Source: Lewinellaceae bacterium
Lineage (GTDB): Bacteria > Bacteroidota > Bacteroidia > Chitinophagales > Saprospiraceae
Assembly: GCA_016713985.1 (NCBI GenBank)
Contig: JADJOD010000015.1
Location: 62,001 to 126,000, forward strand
Length of the DNA stretch: 64,000 bases
Reading direction: 5' to 3'
Numbering within the stretch: position 1 is the stretch's first letter; every line of letters starts with the position of its first letter. The notes beneath the pieces were generated by a model. It ran no database searches. It was given only the letters and a program-made list of their open reading frames with translations, and was not told where the DNA came from. Shown one piece after another: positions 61,172 through 64,000 of the stretch. Position numbers and translations under genes: made by a program.

Positions 61172-62489
61172 ATGCAACCCGACAGTTTCGAAGTTACCGG
61201 CGGCCAGCCGCTTCAAGGAGAACTCCACCCGCAGGGCGCTAAAAACTAAGCGCTGCAAATTATCAGTGCCGTATTGCTCACTGACGACCCGGTCACCGTT
61301 TCCAACGTGCCCGACATCCTCGACGTGAACAAACTCATCGAACTCCTGCGTGGGCTCGGCGTCACCGTAGAGCGCCTTGCGCCCGATACCTACCGGTTTT
61401 GTGCCGGCACGGTTGATATCGCTTACCTGCGTTCCGAAGATTTTATGAAAGACGCCGCGCGCCTGCGCGGCTCGGTTATGCTTATCGGCCCGCTGCTCGC
61501 CCGTTTCGGCCGCGCCACGTTGCCCAAACCCGGCGGCGACAAAATAGGCCGCCGCCGTTTAGACACCCACTTTCTTGGGTTTCCAAAAACTCGGCGCCGA
61601 ATTCAAATACGACGACGACAAGGATATTTATTACGTAGAACAGCCGAAAAGTGGCCTGTCGGGCGCCTATCTGCATATGGACGAGATCAGCGTGACGGGT
61701 ACCGCCAACGTGGTGATGGCCGCCGTTCTGGCTAAGGGCAAAACGACCATCTACAACGCTGCCTGTGAGCCCTACGTACAACAACTCTGCCGGATGTTGC
61801 AGCGTATGGGCGCAAAAATCGACGGGCTCGGCTCCAACCTGCTGCACATCGAAGGGGTGGAGCGCCTGTGTGGCACCGAACATCGCTGCCTGCCGGATAT
61901 GATCGAAATCGGCTCGTTCATCGGACTGGCGGCTATGACACAAAGCGACATCACCATCAAAAACGCCGGTGTGGAACACCTCGGGATCATACCCTATACG
62001 TTTGAACGCCTCGGTATCCGGATTGACCGGAAAGGTGACGACCTGCATATTCCCGCACAGGAACACTACGAGATACAAACCTTTATAGACGGCTCTATCT
62101 TAACGATTTATGACGCACCCTGGCCGGGATTCACGCCGGACCTGATGTCGATTGTGCTCGTGGTCGCCACACAGGCGCGCGGGAGCGTGCTGGTGCATCA
62201 GAAGATGTTTGAAAGCCGCCTGTTTTTTGTGGACAAACTCATCGACATGGGCGCCCAGATCATCCTGTGCGACCCGCACCGCGCCACCGTGATCGGCCTC
62301 GACCGGCGCTACCCGCTGCGCGGCATCGAAATGACGTCGCCGGACATCCGCGCCGGCCAGGCTTTGCTTATCGCCGCCTTGTCGGCCAAAGGCAAAAGTG
62401 TCATCCACAACGTACACCAGATCGACCGGGGGTATCAGCATATCGACCGGCGCTTGAACGCGATCGGGGCGAATATCAGGCGGATGTGA
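61172..62489 (+). CDS. murA: UDP-N-acetylglucosamine 1-carboxyvinyltransferase (interrupted as sequenced)
   Basis: First committed step of peptidoglycan synthesis: transfers enolpyruvate from PEP to UDP-GlcNAc. Motifs include GELHPQGAKN near the N-terminus, LRGSVMLIGPLLARFG, PGGDKIGRRRLDTH, GTANVVMAAVLAKGKT, and GTEHRCLPDMIEIGSF. The residue equal to E. coli Cys115 is Asp (GGD), as in naturally fosfomycin-resistant MurA enzymes. Two defects occur: an in-frame TAA at 61247-61249, where NEALQ is expected (GAA to TAA), and one extra G near 61576-61580 (CTTGGG), after which FQKLGAEF resumes. As the enzyme is essential, sequencing error is more likely than loss. About 438 residues when repaired. 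Confidence 0.9.
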
Positions 62490-62514
62490 AGGAAGGTGTT
62501 TTTCTGACGCACAC

Positions 62515-62550
62515 TAAAAAACCGCCGGGGGCATATTGCTCCCGGCGGTT
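62515..62550 (-). terminator. Terminator of the minus-strand lipoprotein gene
   Basis: AACCGCCGGG-x-GC / GC-x-CCCGGCGGTT hairpin; on the minus strand it is followed by TTTTTT. It sits between the converging murA and lipoprotein genes. Confidence 0.75.
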
Positions 62551-62579
62551 GCATAAACTGGAAGGCCTTTCCGGTTTAA

Positions 62580-63535
62580 TTATTCTACGTAGAATATACC
62601 ACAGCCGTCCACACACCCCACCCTGTCGGAAGTGCCCCAGCCGAAGGTTACACTGGATATAGGCACGCCGATACCTCCACCTGACACGGTACAGGAAAGT
62701 TGTGTATTTAGAGTGCTTGTAGGGCTGTTAGCCGTATTATTGAACTGGTATACTGAATTTACCTGAAGTGGGTACACGTATTTATAAAGCGTGGAGTTGG
62801 CGTTTTGCATGATGTGGTCGTATCGCTTTATCCATGAGCCATTTACGCCGAAAGTTTGAAAGGCGCATTCAAATGAGTAGTCAGCCGGAGACGGGTTGGC
62901 TTGCCCGATTTGAAACTGAGCATTCCATGTACACCAGGAATCACACAGATAAACGAGGTAATTTGTATTGACCGCTCCTTGCGGCGGGTATCTTAAGAAA
63001 GCCATGTATACTTCCACGTTACTGGGAATCCAGGATGCCGAGGTGCCTCTTTTATTCCAACCGTATTCACCGATCTGGATTTTATATTGGCACGCATCCC
63101 GATCATGCGGATCGCCGGTAAAACCTGCACATCCCATTTCTATACTTACGAAGCAGCTTTGCGGAACGTTTAATTCCGTCCAGCCTGAGCCTAACTCAAA
63201 CAACCGAAAAATAAATTTACACTGGCCGTTATAGTTCGGATAAGTTGGCGGATCTCCCGCTCCACCGGCGCCGGTGGAGATGGTTCCTTCTTCGATTGGG
63301 GTGAAATAATAGGATTCTCCCCCTCTTTCAATTATACCTGCACCGGAGGATTCTTTTGCCTGTTTAATTCGGCATCCGTTACAAAATCAAATGAACCGGT
63401 AGTTTGAAAAAGGTTTGACGATACTTCACTGATTTCTTTGGAGGAATCAACGGATTGGGTGGGCGTTTTTTCCTTGTTGCATGACCCTGCGATAATAAGC
63501 AGCGTGAATAAAACGAACTTTTGGAAGTGTTTCAT
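62580..63535 (-). CDS. Lipoprotein of unknown function (frame-broken)
   Basis: ATG 63535 gives the lipoprotein signal MKHFQKFVLFTLLIIAGSC. The first frame ends at 63332. One more A in the AAA near 63368 continues it as KQAKESSGAGIIERGGESYY, then NYNGQCKFIFRLFELGSGWTE, and into the frame ending at 62580. The mature part is Cys-rich (CFVSIEMGC, LCDSWCTW, GCVDGCGIFYVE) and beta-rich. About 318 residues. No family recognised; probably surface-exposed or periplasmic. Confidence 0.65.
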
Positions 63536-63848
63536 AATCGCAAAATTTTGAGAAGTGAAGATTGATAATGTTGGAAAGACAGCATGGGCTGTGCAGAAAA
63601 GATTAACCTGAACCCGGATCAAAATGGCAGGTGCCTGGATGAATTCAATGTTCGGCCTTCCGAAAAAAGACGGCAGTTCCCGCCTGTTATACGCAGGAAA
63701 ACTGTCGTATTTGCAAAACTAAACCCCTGTACCCCGCAAGTCAAGCAGAATTTTATAACTGTGTCAACTTATATGATAAGTATGTAAAATCGGGCGGGAG
63801 ATGCGTGTCGATATGGAAAGTCTGCCCGAAAAATGCCAGATTTATAGA
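63536..63848. other. Gene-free stretch
   Basis: Contains an imperfect hairpin at about 63669-63708 (GACGGCAGTTCCCGCCTG against CAGGAAAACTGTCGT). Nothing else recognisable. Confidence 0.4.
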
Positions 63849-64000
63849 TCAAACCTGTTCCAGCAACCACTCCTTTTCCGCCAGCACGGGCATGGCGGCG
63901 AGGTCGTTGTGCAACCCGGTTTTTTCCGCCGGATCGGCCTTCACCACCCGCCGGAGTGCAGTGATAAAGTTCAGGTACCGTTCGCCGTAGTAACCTACTT
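63849..64000 (-). CDS. C-terminal end of a protein cut by the window edge
   Basis: 50 codons on the minus strand end at the stop 63849-63851: VGYYGERYLNFITALRRVV, then GLHNDLAAMPVLAEKEWLL. The composition is protein-like and the frame is open to the edge, but too little is visible to name a family. Confidence 0.5.
   Translation of the reverse strand, partial: VGYYGERYLNFITALRRVVKADPAEKTGLHNDLAAMPVLAEKEWLLEQV

Overview
The window looks like chromosomal DNA of a Bacteroidota bacterium, probably of the Saprospiraceae or a related lineage. The evidence is: several secreted proteins with type IX secretion (T9SS) C-terminal sorting domains, Bacteroidota-type -7 promoter elements (TAnnTTTG) in front of clear start codons, a LytTR regulator paired with a beta-propeller sensor kinase, carboxypeptidase-regulatory-like domains and tetratricopeptide (TPR) proteins. 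I recognised no rRNA, tRNA or CRISPR array.

A caution applies to the whole window. Many genes are broken by single-base indels, mostly in homopolymers, and several by in-frame stops. The murA gene, normally essential, carries both. Joining the frames restores sensible proteins, so I treat most of these as one gene with probable assembly errors and give the break points. A few breaks are clearly biological: an IS630 insertion and a truncated RAYT transposase.

Layout. 1-5.3 kb: a TPR protein (cut by the edge), a YbiT-like ABC-F ATPase, a CaCA cation antiporter. 5.7-11.2 kb: two large broken genes, the second ending in a nuclease-toxin-like tail, flanked by copies of a dispersed GC-rich repeat. 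11.4-14.7 kb: a gene of unknown function split by an IS630 element, and an upstream HisC-like aminotransferase. 15.5-26.7 kb: a small helix-turn-helix (HTH) protein, a secreted protein of about 2,320 residues, and a secreted protein of about 1,020 residues ending in an ADP-ribosyltransferase toxin domain, followed by a decayed ORF and a small gene in the usual immunity position. 26.7-32.5 kb: secreted proteins (two with T9SS sorting domains) and a DUF3592 protein.

32.5-39.3 kb is the most unusual part. Single genes (WG-repeat, leucine-rich L-domain, Rpn nuclease, nuclease-like) are separated by structured inverted repeats that resemble integron attC sites. One gene is bounded by two such sites with exactly complementary core boxes. 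An ORF-less group II intron ends inside one site, a RAYT-derived element with 69-70 bp inverted repeats lies between two others, and a 126 bp terminator-bearing repeat occurs at both ends of the stretch.

39.3-54 kb: lipoproteins, a second TPR protein, a membrane/lipoprotein/HTH cluster, a large secreted CARDB protein, and a DUF4062-like protein convergent with a small unknown gene. 53.8-64 kb: mostly housekeeping and signalling (rhodanese, LytTR two-component system, endonuclease/exonuclease/phosphatase family, Dabb, cold-shock protein, MurA) and a lipoprotein.
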